A stretch of DNA of 64,000 nucleotides from NCBI GenBank assembly GCA_011037195.1, contig JAAEAF010000281.1, positions 124,001 through 188,000 of the forward strand. The letters are read 5' to 3'. Source of the stretch: Triatoma infestans. Lineage: Eukaryota > Arthropoda > Insecta > Hemiptera > Reduviidae. The notes under the pieces were generated by a model. The model saw nothing but the letters and a program-made list of their open reading frames with translations. It searched no databases and had not been told where the DNA came from. Below are positions 34,950-46,817 of the stretch, piece by piece (within the stretch, counting starts at the first letter, position 1; each line of letters begins with the position of its first letter). Made by a program: the position numbers and the translations under genes.

Positions 34950-35563
34950 GTCTTTTCTTAGGTCGCCGACCAACATGGAATCCCCATACCAGACTGAAAA
35001 AACTGGCACTAAACCACAAATTCCAAAAATTATGACGACTAATGGGCGGAAAACATAACGATAACCTCTACATGATATTACTGTTCAAAAAAAAAAATCG
35101 ACTAATATGGCTGTAGGTTGCAAAGTTTGGGGAACAGCCAAGACTTCCAATCTGCATAGATTACAGAAAGATTACCAATCTAGATTGCTAAGCCGAATCA
35201 TTGACGCACCTCACTGCATTTCAAACTTTACATTACACACTGATCTTAACATGCCATTCGTGATAGACACAATCCAACGGAAATACAAGAACTTCCACGA
35301 AACGCTATTCCAACATAACAATTCCCTCATCTCAAGAAGCTTAAGCCCAAATTCACTGCCACAAAAAGAAGACTAAAAAGGGGGTGACCTAGGGATAACC
35401 TTGCCAATTGCTAAAGTTCCGACGACCAATGACAGGACTGTCATTACTGGATGACATTCCAGCTCTCCATTCAAGCCACAAGACGCCAAAAGAAGCATAG
35501 ATCCGCAGAAGCAATTACTGTAACTACAGATGTTGCTTAATCAATAAAAAGAAAATGCATACT
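34950..35563 (+). mobile_element. Jockey-like LINE 3' end, second copy
   Basis: WNPHTRLKKLALNHKFQKL near 34976-35040, then, after a deletion and A-run, VGCKVWGTAKTSNLHRLQKD and SNFTLHTDLNMPFVIDTI and RKYKNFHETLFQHNNSLIS (35107-35376). Same blocks as 18978 but clearly diverged, so a different Jockey-like subfamily. The copy ends near AATCAATAAAAAGAAAA at 35539-35556. 5'-truncated and broken. Confidence 0.7.
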
Positions 35564-36728
35564 ACATTTCTCCTAAACAGTTTTATCATTAAAAGGGCGT
35601 GACTGTTACAGTTTCACGCCTTTGTTTAAAAACTAAGCTGGTGAACAAACTTACTTCCATGGTTTAAATTGTGAAACAAGCTATTGTTGTTAAAGGAACA
35701 TATGAAAATCCTTTTAAGATACTTTCTCAAGATATTAATATGAAAACAAATTCAATTACAGAAAGTATTCTAAATTAAAATGGTTTCCAAATCGTCAGGC
35801 CTTAAAATTATAATGAGATGTTTCTGGCCATTGCCGTTATTCTAATATTATCACAAATCAAGAATTTAATTTAGTATCATAGTAGTATATCAATAATAAT
35901 ATTGTTATATTTATCTAATCTCCATTTTGTTTAATTAACCCTGTAACCCAGACGTTCTGCTACCGAACACAGCCAATAGTAATTTGGTCTGTCTGGCAAA
36001 TATAATTCTGCAACAAAGTACTTGTTTTATCAGACTACAAAGGTTACTAAATATGAAATAATTTACCACAAATGATGCTTACTGAAAATAATATAGTCAT
36101 TTCATATGGACTTTAACGAAAAATTACAATACTTTCTGCGATTCGTACTGCGGATCTGCAATTCTAAGCAGATAACTGAAGTAGTGGTTACGGCCAATGT
36201 TTTGGTTGAATTCTCATATCGGTTGTAACTTCACCAATTGGCAGCGTCAATTGCATAGCAGTTAATCAGTATAGATGGCATATGTAAGTAAAAATAACAA
36301 AACTAAGTTTTTCTGTTATAAATGCTTTTTTGGTACAGCAGTCTAGGTTTTATTCCGAAGGGCTTAAACTAGCGCTTAGTATAAGTTAAGAGATATGTGT
36401 TTAGAAACAGTGAATAAGTCACCACTTGTTTACCATAAATAATTGGACTATAACTGAAATTAGATACTTTATAAAATAACAATTAGTAATAAAGTTAATT
36501 GTAATAAATGAATTAAGCTTACATACACACAAAAGCTCTCGCAGTTAAATTTTCTTGCTTACTAAATTGATTTTAAACACAAATATTCTTTCTTTTAACT
36601 GGTACTGAAGTTAAAATCAGGGAATGAGGTGCTGAATACGACTATCAGTATGATACTCTATGTTTGGAGTTAAAACTCGCTCCTTATATATTATATTGTT
36701 GGTGTTCGTTACGACCGCTGTACTCAAT
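35564..36728. other. No recognisable feature
   Basis: Nothing recognised. Confidence 0.55.
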
Positions 36729-36736
36729 GTTGTAAA

Positions 36737-37587
36737 TTGGATTTTGAGGTTTGGTCATACAAAAGAACTCTTTTTAAATTGCTACCGACGTTTCAAAATA
36801 AATATTTTCAGAATAATTTTTTTTTAAATAAACTAAATAAAGAGTATGATATATATAGCACATTCCTCCATTTCCTTTCCAATCATCCAAATAATCAGAA
36901 AATCAACTTTGTTAAATCCTTTACCAAACGTGTACTTCATCTTAGCCATCCCCGTTATATATGGGGATAGTTATATATTTAAAAATAATGGCTATCCCCT
37001 CCATATTATACAAAAAATATTATATCAACGATCCACAGATAATGTGATCAACCTGACTCTCTCTACGCCATCACAGCAACTTCCAATATCCTATATCTCT
37101 ATCCAATACATAGAAGGTCTATCAGATAAAATAGCTAAAATTTTCAAGAAATATAACCTTTCCATTGCCCACAAAAACTCCAATCCTCTGAAAAAACTCT
37201 TTCCTAAACTAAAAGACCCCACACCTACAACTTCATTATCAGATATAATTTATAAAATAAATTGTTTACAATGCCCAGCTACATACATAGGACAAACATC
37301 TCAATATTTAAAAAATAGACTGTACCAACATAAATACGACTGTAAAACTAAAAAAACCGACTGACTTGACTACGGCTCTAACGAAACACTGCATACAATA
37401 CAAACTTGAATTTGACATGGAAAACACTAAAATTATCTCCATCAACAATAATAATAACAAAAGAAATATATTGGAAATGATTCATATTAAAAAAGATAAA
37501 TTATCTATTAATTTTAGAACAGACACCAGAAACCTATCTCTCAGTTATAACAATCTCCTGGAATTTCCAAAACAACATACAGACTAA
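36737..37587 (+). pseudogene. Penelope-like reverse transcriptase end plus GIY-YIG endonuclease
   Basis: Three overlapping frames of one broken gene. The first ends FVKSFTKRVLHLSHPRYIWG (stop 36968). The second (to 37364) continues YIFKNNGYPLHIIQKILYQR, then ISIQYIEGLSDKIAKIFKKY, and the GIY-YIG domain, IIYKINCLQCPATYIGQTSQ followed by LKNRLYQHKYDC. The third (37366-37587) has TTALTKHCIQYKLEFDMENT and RNILEMIHIKKDKLSINFRT. The order, linker to GIY-YIG nuclease with a Cys pair before YIG, is diagnostic for canonical Penelope-like elements, where the nuclease nicks the target. The RT catalytic part is missing and two frameshifts are visible, so the copy is dead. Confidence 0.8.
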
Positions 37588-38002
37588 GACATGGTTTTCC
37601 CATCCGCTCTCCTAGCCCTTTATATACCATGACCCATCCAATGTCCGTAACACTTTGTTATGGTATGTCACAGGTTAAACTAGATTAATTACTACTGGAA
37701 TTCTAACTGAAAATTTTTGTAAGTACATTTCCTAAGTTATTTCCATACTTTACTCTTATATATGCCACATATCTTTTAATAGTTGTGATCTAGATTATTT
37801 AATAGGTGTGATTTAGTTTAATATTGATCTGTTGTACAACAATAGTTTATAATAAATTTAAGTGTGCTATATATATCATACTCTTTATTTAGTTTATATT
37901 TATATAGTTTATTTTAAAAAAATGTTTATTCTGAAAATATTTATTTTAAGTTCATATTTTATATTGTTTCTATTTTTTATTAATTTGTATTAAAAGCTTT
38001 GT

Positions 38003-38046
38003 ACAGACACTGAAGAAGGCAATAAATCTGCCGAAACGTCGGTAGA
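38003..38046 (+). ncRNA. Hammerhead-like core in the Penelope-like terminal repeat
   Basis: CUGAAGA (38010-38016), stem II GGCA...UGCC, GAAAC (38033-38037), then GUCGGUA. Hammerheads are established in Penelope-like terminal repeats. In this copy I find no pairing for stem I, so it may have decayed. Confidence 0.35.
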
Positions 38047-38098
38047 AATTTAAAAAGAGTTCTTTTGTATGACCGAACCTCAACATCCAATTTACAAC

Positions 38099-40429
38099 CT
38101 TATATATTATTTTCTTGGATACCAACGGGGTTGTACAATGGAGTTGGCCAAGTGGTTTGACTTTCTCTAACGATTTCTTTTTACCTGTCCTTTGTCTTGG
38201 AATAGCATAGACCTCAGTCCCTTCAATTTACTGCTCTTAACTACACTTAAAGTCTTCTAAATTCACTATATTTCCATTTTCCAAAACTAACACATTTTTC
38301 TAAATTATTTCTATATTTCCGTTTGCTTCTTCTATTACAGCTTCTTGAGTAAAAAAGAGGAAAACCATTACTAACTAATTTTAGTAGCAATTACGATTAC
38401 TAAGAACTGTCGAATCTTGATCACGTGCTCCATAATTGAAAAAAACAATCGGTGACTAATCAGGTCTTCGACAATAGATTATTACATTTTAATTCCAAAG
38501 ATATTCATAAGTTAGGCATATTTTGTGTTTTATTACTGAGACATAATTTCTTAGAAAAGCAAAGTAAAGGAATCGTTAATCTAGACTATCCAATTTGTTT
38601 TTAATTACTTCATAAATAATTCTGTCAATTCTTATTATCGAATCCTTTTTGGATATAGTAAATTAGTCGAAATTCTACAAAAATGTTATATCTTAGCAAG
38701 ACATAATAGGCTGTGATAGTCAATTAAGTCAAAGGAATGCTCCAGTCTTGTGCATAAAGAGGTTTTGCGATGAATGAGAATTATTGAGGCAGCAATTTAA
38801 TCTAAGTGGTTGTGGAATGAGAAATATGTTCATTACGAAATATAAGATGGAAGAAGAAAACAATAGAACATAATTTAAGGCGTAATAAAGCACATTACTG
38901 TATAATTTCAACATAAGTTATAGCAGAAACATGAATTATAAATGAATTTTTTTAAATACTTAATTATATCAATTTATAAAAAAAAAAAAAAAGGGGGGTA
39001 TTCTAAATATCATAAGAAGGGGCTGCTGTTTATATCATAACTTTTTCTTTTTTTCTCAAGAAATCTAGCAGTTAATCTAGATAAATAGTCTGGAATCCAG
39101 GAAATTAACTAATTTCCCTTTCTCCGATATCTCCTTCCTGAAATTTTCCTTCAAGATTGCTAATAATTCTGTGTAGATTAACCCGAATAATTTACTAAAT
39201 TAAGTACATAATATACATATATAACATTCTTCTTTCGTTAAAGTGAATATTGTTTAATCAATTAATCAAATCATCAGAGTGAAATAAATTTACGATATTA
39301 GTGAGTGAACTAACTCGATAAACAAAGGGCATCATCAATTTGGCGATGCCATCGCAATATTGAGAAGGAATTGTAAATTGAAGAAGGAGTGCTAAGACAG
39401 TTGGTTTGACCATAAATCTTTTAAAGAAATTCAGAATCAGCAAAAATAAAACTGTACAAATCTTTGGTGAGTTCCAAATTTTGCTATGGGTAAAGGTAGG
39501 TTTAAAAATGTGCAGCGCTGAGAATTTTAGAAAAACAAAAATACCAAAGCGTATTTTCAGCCCGTTATGTGGACAAGGTATCTGGCGTATAAGAACGAAC
39601 AATGAGTGATCGAGTTAATGATTTATGCGGGTATCGCATAGTTCATAAAAAATAGAAGTTGGATAGAGCATGTGGATGAATAGCAGATGGAACAATGTCC
39701 AAAATAATTTTGGGAGAAGACTACTACGGAAGGCGGGATGCTCTAGGAAGAGATATGAAAGATCAGAAAATAGAACAATCAACTGGTGGATTAGAGCGCA
39801 GGATCTATCAGCCTGGCAAGAAATTGTTACGGTAACTAAAATCAACCTTGGACAATAACTTAGGCTAAGGAAGTTTATAAGTATAATAATAAACTCTTTC
39901 CTTTCTATTTTCTCTTTTACTAGTTTAATAAATAGTTTGTTTTGGTTTCTTTTGCTTCATGTATGTCAATTTTTGTATTAATAGCTTAAGCCATTTTAAT
40001 CAACTCATTGTAAGGATTATAATATAATCTTAAGAGCTAAATAAATTTTCAATATTTTTTACATAATCCCAGGCGACATATTGACTGATACATTATTACT
40101 TTCTCTTATTTTTCATTATTATATAATAGACAGATATGAAGATTAATAAATATGCGGCATAATCCATAAAAATGATTGTTAACAATATGTAGGACAAAAA
40201 ATTAAATATTATGTAAAATATACATTTATATATTAATAAATAATATTAGATTTAAAATATAAGCAAAATATTAATTAAAAATTACACTTATTTGTTAATA
40301 TATTTATACGTTAAATTAGTTCCTTAAAAGTACCCGTTTTGATAAAAAACGTGTAACACAGTCCATATTACTTACATGTAAAAAGGGTGGGAGAGACTTT
40401 ACAAATCCAAATGAAACCACGTATATTTT
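38099..40429. other. No well-supported feature
   Basis: AT-rich. At 39670-39858 a frame ends NWWIRAQDLSAWQEIVTVTK, vaguely like a LINE C-terminus, not strong enough to call. Confidence 0.5.
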
Positions 40430-40745
40430 AATGTGATGGATGCAAGAAATTATATCTATTTTAATTGAAGAAAATTATGAGAAAAATGCAAGCTAGTTGG
40501 CAAAAAGGGTAACTAGAAGAGTACAGTTACAGGAAGAGTTCATGAACCTTGTTAGCATTGTCTCCTCTTCTTCTCACAGGGGAAGATTTGAACGAACAAT
40601 TAGAAGGCATTCTTTCAGGACAGTCTTTTTTAGACATTCAACCAGAACACTACAGGAATCAATGCCAGTTTTATTCTAGATAAACAACTTATTTATTAAG
40701 ATATCGTTGTGATGTTGTAAAGTACTTAAATTCACTTAGAGAATA
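40430..40745 (+). repeat. Host repeat, empty-site paralogue of 8820-9950
   Basis: Continuous counterpart of the sequence split by the Harbinger element at 8956. The junction here reads AGAGTTCATGAACC with no element. Confidence 0.7.
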
Positions 40746-42811
40746 TATCTGTTTTTAAATGCACCAAGAATATCCTCCTAACTCGCAAGTGGATGCGGTT
40801 ACTATAAATAGAGATGACTGGCAGAAACATCCTGAGAAAACCATGATTCATGATATTAAGCGAAAAAAAAACAAACTTGTATCACTTTTATTTGAAACAT
40901 TATTCTAAAAAACATTTTTGGAAAAGTGGGGAACCGAGACGTTAGGCTTCCGTTAGAATCCATTTCAATACCATCACCTGGTGAGAGTTAACGGAACAAA
41001 CTTTCACTAAAAATTCGATAAAAAAAAAAAAGTCATTAGAACATTGCAGTGACAGTCGAATGAGTGTTATTCTTAAAATGAGAGAACTCACGGGTTTAAA
41101 CAAATTAGAAACTAAAATTAATGTCAATGGAATGGACTTTGATTTAACGTGATTTTCTATTCTAAAACTATTACATTGCACTCTGATAACTACAAAGTAA
41201 TCATTTGTAACATTATTGCTGCCATAATTTATATAACAAAATAAATTAAAAAAAAATAATAATAAGAAAATATTAAATGAAAAATAAAATAAAATAAATA
41301 GAAAAACAAAATAAATTTTATATATAAAAAAAAAAAACAAGATAAAAGAAAATATAAGGAAAATTTATTGCACTTTTTATGGTCTACATTTTTTTTTCTA
41401 AACGGCTAATAGGTTATTGTGCCAGGGAATGTATTTTCCTTTACACTGCTTGGTAAGGTTTTGTTAGAGTTCCTAAACCAAACTAGGGTCAACCCTACCA
41501 ATTACTTGCTTCCTCACAATAGCTCTTTTCTAAGAAATCTGATATTGATTAAATCTATTGGCGATTCAATAGATAAATAACTAATGCAATGTAAACTGTT
41601 CAACCAATAAGCGTGATAGGTTTAAATACAGATAAATAAAATATAAATACCTCTTTTTAATTGAATTTCTTGCCGCTATCTTACCTGAAACAGATTAATT
41701 ATTTACATTTAAAAATATGTTAATATGAAATTTTCTATACTATATAACCAGAAATAATCAGACATAACCAGTCTTTTATGTCTAAAAATTCAGCAAAGTA
41801 TAAATAATGAAAAATCAAATATAATTTTACAAAATAATCCAACTTGGTAATTGGACTTATCTCTGCCGAAAAAAATAGGCATTACTTTACTTTTTAGAAC
41901 ACTATAAGTTACCTCACTAGCTGGTTAATTCTAAACACTGAGTTTTAGAAGGTTTTTTCAAGTTTTATTTAAAATTTCAGTGACTTAGCACATTCACAAC
42001 AAATTCTGCAACCTTTGTAGACGACATTGTCATCCTTCTTTCAACATAACCAAACACATTATCTTATAGACACATTCTGACGGTATGTAACAAAGCTTTA
42101 GCAAATCTAAATAACAGCAAAAGGAATTTTATTATCATTGATATCCTTTAATTATATGCCACTTTGAAACTTTGATTACTAACTCAAAAAATAAGCATTG
42201 TAACGTAACAGACAATTCTACAATTTAAGACAAAATAGCTGAACTGAAAACAAATCAATTTGCCAAATTTCATCAACAGTCCGGAGTACAGGACCATTCC
42301 AATATTCAGACTGGCAAAGTTTCAAATCTCTCACATCAGACGGCCATTTGTAAAATGGAAAGTTATAACTAGATTTGCAATAGTCCATGGCAAGCACAAC
42401 ATAACGATTCTGTAATTCGATATTAATCTATAACTACAGAATACTACAAGGAGTCCAAGAAATTGCGTATGGATAACAATGGTATTGAATATACTGTCAG
42501 CACCAGACGATTCAATTGATGGCTTTTTTCCATCAAGTAACTACCCACGTGAAGTGTCTCTATACTGATAGCTGTCCCTATTTTTTTTTGTTTTTACAAA
42601 CGTTGCTTGGACAACAAATAAATTAAAAAAAGAAAAAGAAACATTGAATAAAAGGTTAATCAAGGTAAAATACCGTTCTTCATATAAGAGATAAAATCGG
42701 CAGAATTTTAGCCCTATATTGAAATTAAAGCGGGCAGATCATGTTTGTTAATTTGGGCTTAAGAATGATTGTTTAAAACTTGAAAGAATCAAATTTCAAA
42801 CTATCTATACC
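40746..42811. other. Mostly unrecognised; possible R1k trace
   Basis: 40870-40985 has CACTTTTATTTGAAACATT and a GTGGGG-TTAGGCTTCC-like tail resembling the middle of R1k. The rest is AT-rich without recognisable content. Confidence 0.4.
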
Positions 42812-43022
42812 TTACCCCTTTAACCCCTATGACGCTACAGCCCATGAAGGGATTTGAATAGGCCGTTTAGTTTCGGCCTTCGCTACCTAGGGAGCTACAA
42901 ACTGTAGCTTCCCACTTTCTATCACGATGCTGGGCCAACAACGACTTTGCCCTCACGGGAATCAAACACTGAATTCTCGTACAAAAGGCGAGTGCGCTAG
43001 CCACTAGATCAACGCGTGAGGA
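42812..43022 (-). mobile_element. tRNA-derived SINE (family S3)
   Basis: Minus strand from 43022: tRNA-like head with an A-box-like TGGCTAGCGCACTCG and a B-box-like GTTTGATTCCC (about 42953-43010), then an unrelated body ending near 42830. Head and box spacing are like a tRNA, but the structure continues into a body, so a SINE is more likely than a functional tRNA gene. Confidence 0.55.
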
Positions 43023-43089
43023 CATCTACACTTTACACTTAGTGATATATTAAATATATTACAAAATAATAAATTAATCATAATTCATA

Positions 43090-43271
43090 TTTATAATACC
43101 TAGGAAGCCTACTTAAAGTTTCCTCCCTAGGAGCCTTTACAGTTCACTAAACGTTGATGGGCAATGTTGTCTGTGGCGAGAATTATTGACCGGATATCGG
43201 CAGTGTAATTAAGAAGGCTTCGGGCGCTAAGGTCCATAGATTTTGATGATTGTGTCTTTAAAAAAAAAAAA
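43090..43271 (+). mobile_element. SINE family S2, body and tail
   Basis: Matches the S2 body of 46818-47046: CTAGGAGCCT-TACAG, then CGGCAGTG and GGCTTCGGGCGC, followed by CCATAGAT and an A-run at 43260-43270. The tRNA head is missing. Confidence 0.6.
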
Positions 43272-43659
43272 TCGATAGTCTGAAAAATTATTTTCTTGAA
43301 TCGAAAAAGTTGCAAATTATTAATACCTTAAAGTATGCATTTTAGTCATCCAGTTACTTAAAGATGATTTCAATAATATAGCCAAGGAAGTGCAATGATT
43401 AGCAAACCAGTATCAATCCTGTTGGGGCTTGCGTTTGTTGACTGAAACTTGACCTGCACCCATTAGGTATTTCATCACAGCGTTTCCATGAAAAATAATA
43501 ATATATATTCATCAATGTACGTAAGTTACAAAATCTGCTGTAAATCCCTCATATGACTTTCACTTATTTCAATTTACACGTAATGAATGACGATGTTTCT
43601 TCAAATTTAAATCGTAGAAAACTAAAAGAATTGTTCAGTAGAAACACATTTCCAATCAA
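43272..43659. other. No recognisable feature
   Basis: Nothing recognised. Confidence 0.5.
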
Positions 43660-44108
43660 TCAGGTTTTTTCCAATCCAGTATTTTGGCAACATATTTAAT
43701 TCTAATTAATATTATTTAGATGAAGGAATTGTATAATAAACTAAAAACTTAGAGGAACTAAACTAAAACTTTAGAGGAAAACATCACATTAAACTTCCGC
43801 CAAAAACCCCCTTAAATGAATTTTTCCCGGAAAAAATTTTTAAATGCAGCCTTTTTTAAGAAAATTGCAATAAACCCAAAAAAATCTATCCAGTATTGTG
43901 AACCTTCGGTGGAGCAATTTTGATAGATAACTCTTCATATCAGATCCCATGATGCAAGTGATGTCAAGTTTGTTTTCTGTGATTTTTTTCGTTGAGCTGT
44001 CCTTTCATATACATACTCACACGCCCAAAACACACACACACCATTTTCTAAAAACCACTTTTGATATAGAAAATTTGACATCATCGCACAGGCATCAAGA
44101 GAAAGTAA
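43660..44108 (-). repeat. R1k repeat, partial minus copy
   Basis: On the minus strand: ACTTTCTCTTGATGCC at 44105, AAATTTTCTATATC, AAAAGTGGTTTTTAG, then CATGGGATCTGA, the GGGAAAAATTCATTTAAGG block, and AATATTAATTAGAATTAAAT near 43700. Only one internal unit. Confidence 0.7.
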
Positions 44109-44338
44109 AACCAAATGTGCTTTATTAATATTTCCAGTTTTGGCGACTTTTCTTTTTGTTAAAGAATGTCAAACAACTTTGAAACAAACAAAAAGTCAAA
44201 AAGAAAGTCTTGATAATTATCCATATCAATAAATAACATATATGTCATTTCCGGATGAAATTGTGAAAGGAAAAAAATCCCAAAGTGAGCGTTAAGTGTA
44301 TCTAAAATAATTTATTTGTAATTAATAAGTATGGTTTG

Positions 44339-44599
44339 GGATTTTATCCGTATAGTAAGCGTGATTTTTTTTCGTTGTTCCTGACCAGGTTTCAGATTTT
44401 CATCCAACGTCATAGTAAAGTTATCAAATTCTTGTAGAGAGCTGAATATAACTAAAGTTTTCGTTACCACTACACTTGTCTGGTGCATATCAACAAGTGT
44501 AGTGATAATGAAAACATTAAGTTGAAATCAGTTTTAGACAAGAATTTGATAAATTTACTCTGACGATGGATGAAAATCCAAAATGACGGATAAAATTCC
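44339..44599. repeat. Palindromic element PAL, copy 1 (261 bp)
   Basis: Ends GGATTTTATCCG and CGGATAAAATTCC are inverse. The arms pair inward through ATTTTCATCCA / TGGATGAAAAT and CACTACACTTGT / ACAAGTGTAGTG to a centre near 44490. Each arm holds a decayed hammerhead-like core (minus near 44376-44415; plus CTGACGA at 44560-44566). Same family as 55257-55553. Confidence 0.75.
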
Positions 44600-44842
44600 A
44601 GATGTTATCCAGAGTTGCGGACCCATCTACATATTCAATAAGTACAATATTTCGCCCATTGCAGTTATCTTCACAGATACACTATGACTACAAGAAACAA
44701 AATCTTTCAGAAATTTTATTATAACGAAAGTTATTCAGAATAGACGAAATATCGTACTTTTTTTTTTATTGCAAATATAACATTGGCTGTCTATTGAAAG
44801 TTTCTTAAAATAATTTAAATGCTTCAATGCGAAAAGTTTAAC
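44600..44842. other. No recognisable feature
   Basis: Nothing recognised. Confidence 0.5.
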
Positions 44843-44845
44843 TAA

Positions 44846-45392
44846 AGGTAGCTACACACGTAACTGCATACTTGAACGGTATACATGCCACAGGTCTTTT
44901 ACGCAAGTATACATGTGATCCACACGGCTCATGTATACTTGAAGAGTGTTAGCAGATGCTTGAAAAATGGCGACGATGGACGAAGACGACGCCCTCGCTT
45001 TAAATGCTCTTGTTTTAATTTACAAAAGAAAAAGTCAACGAAAAGATCGTTCTTTGTGGTGTAAAGAATGGCTGAAGAAACGAAAAAGCTATTCACACAT
45101 TAATTTATTAAGTGTAAATCAATCAATAATCAACCGACATAATGATAAAATAATATCGCCTTTATATGGACTCGAAAAGTAAAACAAACGCTTGCTTTGG
45201 CATGCACGAAACTGACACAGAGGTAGCACAAGTCTGCTACACACGTTCAGTTAAACATGAACAAGTATGCAGTATGAAAGTTTAAACATTTTCTGACTTG
45301 GGCAAGTTTTTCATACAAACGATCAAGTATGCCTATACAAGCCGACTGCGCATGTATACCGTTCAAACATGCAGTTACGAGTGTATCCAGCT
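44846..45392 (+). mobile_element. PIF/Harbinger non-autonomous element (547 bp)
   Basis: Inverted ends of about 45 bp: left AGGTAGCTACACACG and TAACTGCATACTTGAACGG; right, on the other strand, AGCTGGATACACTCG and TAACTGCATGTTTGAACGG. A TAA duplication sits at 44843-44845 and 45393-45395, as in PIF/Harbinger. The interior has one short frame (44967). The end sequences differ from those of the element at 8956, so this is a second family. Confidence 0.85.
44967..45182 (+). CDS. Short Harbinger-derived protein fragment (71 aa)
   Basis: Reads MATMDEDDALALNALVLIYK, then SLWCKEWLKKRKSYSHINLL, which resembles the N-terminus of insect PIF/Harbinger transposases (acidic start, then a W-x-K-x-WL-x-KR motif and HINLL). 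The next residues diverge and the frame stops at 45180. No DDE nuclease core is present, so this alone cannot transpose the element. It is open from its ATG to its stop. Probably a remnant after internal deletion. Confidence 0.5.
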   Translation: MATMDEDDALALNALVLIYKRKSQRKDRSLWCKEWLKKRKSYSHINLLSVNQSIINRHNDKIISPLYGLEK

Positions 45393-45395
45393 TAA

Positions 45396-46185
45396 TATAG
45401 ATAATAATTCCGAATTATGTGATACGTTTGCTATTTTCAAGGAGAATTTCAAAAAATTTATTGAAACTCTTTTATGATTCTTGATAATGATATATTTATT
45501 TATAATTGAAATCATGAATATATTCGTTTTTCTTTTTACAAAGTAAACTTTTATTATAAAACCAAATTTTTAGAAATTTAATTAGTTATTTTTTATAGTT
45601 CATTGAATATTTTTAATTGAAAATTATTTAAAAGATAATTATGAGGAGTTTAGGTAAATTTTTATAATATCGTAATGGAAATTAAATGTACTAAAAAGAA
45701 TGTATGATACTTAATTTCTTATAACATCTATGGCTTAGCTAATGTGTTCCTGAATACCGTCCTAGTTTAAAGAGAGTATATAATAATGCTTGTAGAGAAA
45801 CTGTTTAAAATATTAAAGACATAAGTTATAGTAGACTTGAGACATTCCTTAAGAATATAAACTTTAATCATTTTAGAGGTTCAGTGACCAATTATTATTT
45901 CTTCTTAATTTATTTAGGAAAATATGGCTACGGTGTGAAATTCTGCCTAAAATCAGATTAGAAACTATTTCCTGTGCATGAAGTCCATTAGCTCAACAAA
46001 CCGGCTATCATAGATCTCCAAATTTGTTTTGTTTAGCATAGAAAGATGGAGCCAAATAATAGGTTGTATAAAACTAAAATAATGTATTTATTAGCACTTT
46101 ATTTGCAGTTTGTTTACTTTTCTCAATACTACCTTCTTCAAATGGGGAGCACATATATTGGAAAAGCCGACTAGTTAAGGATCTG
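45396..46185. other. No recognisable feature
   Basis: Nothing recognised. Confidence 0.5.
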
Positions 46186-46545
46186 CCTGTGTAATGATAT
46201 AATGGAATCCGAATCATTAAGATTCACGAGCATCCGAAGAACTTAATTACTTCCTACCTGGGCCAAACTAGGGTGGGAGAATTCCATATTATATATATAG
46301 CCGAGCTAGCTCTACAGGAAAAACAGTTTTACAACAGTTATTGACACCAGTCAAATCAACATCATTCTACATACTTTCTAATACTCAGCCAGTCTGTCTC
46401 TCTCTTAATTATTCTCTCGCTGCCTTTATTCTGAAATATCATTTAACAATGTAAAGTCCTTGCATTCACAAGTTTAGTTCTTAACATTCCTAATTTCTCT
46501 CCATTCTCTCCTTCTCACATCTACACAGACTGAAATCACTTAAAA
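46186..46545 (+). repeat. Possible diverged LTR
   Basis: Contains a TATA-like TTATATATATAG (46291) and shares ATCATTCT, CAGTCTGTC and TGTAAAGTCCTTG, in the same order, with the solo LTR at 55999. No clean ends and no target duplication. Confidence 0.35.
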
Positions 46546-46576
46546 TAATAGAAATAATTGACGTTGCGCTGACTTT

Positions 46577-46608
46577 TGAATTTTTTTTTTTTTTTTTTTT
46601 TTTTTTAG
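46577..46608 (+). repeat. Poly(T) tract
   Basis: About 30 T in a row. It may be the tail of a lost minus-strand retroposon. Confidence 0.8.
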
Positions 46609-46817
46609 GGTTGTAATCAACAAGATAAAATAATCTGCCCAAGTAAATCAAGTAAATTCAATTTATAAAATTCTTATTTTCTGTCATTATATCTACTTAG
46701 AATTAAGAATTTTATGGTTATAAATCATTGTGATGTAATTATTGAAACGTTGTTATCCCCTGTTCATTGCAGAAGCAGTAATTTTTACTTTTCTCATACA
46801 TACTAGTGAAACGAATT

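Larger units (their letters stand above)
36729..38098 (+). mobile_element. Penelope-like element between inverted repeats
   Basis: Retroelement of the Penelope-like class, truncated at its 5' side. Inverted terminal blocks of 65 bp: 36729-36793 (GTTGTAAATTGGATTTTGAG to CTACCGACGTTT) and 38034-38098, differing at only a few positions. Between them lies a damaged coding part with a GIY-YIG endonuclease (36737-37587). The right block is joined to a hammerhead-like core (38010). Penelope-like elements often carry partial terminal repeats in inverted orientation, which this arrangement fits. Confidence 0.8.

Noticed and set aside
42948..43022. Possible tRNA gene on the minus strand
   Set aside because: A- and B-boxes are visible, but the sequence continues into a SINE-like body and the cloverleaf is imperfect. 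Called a SINE head.
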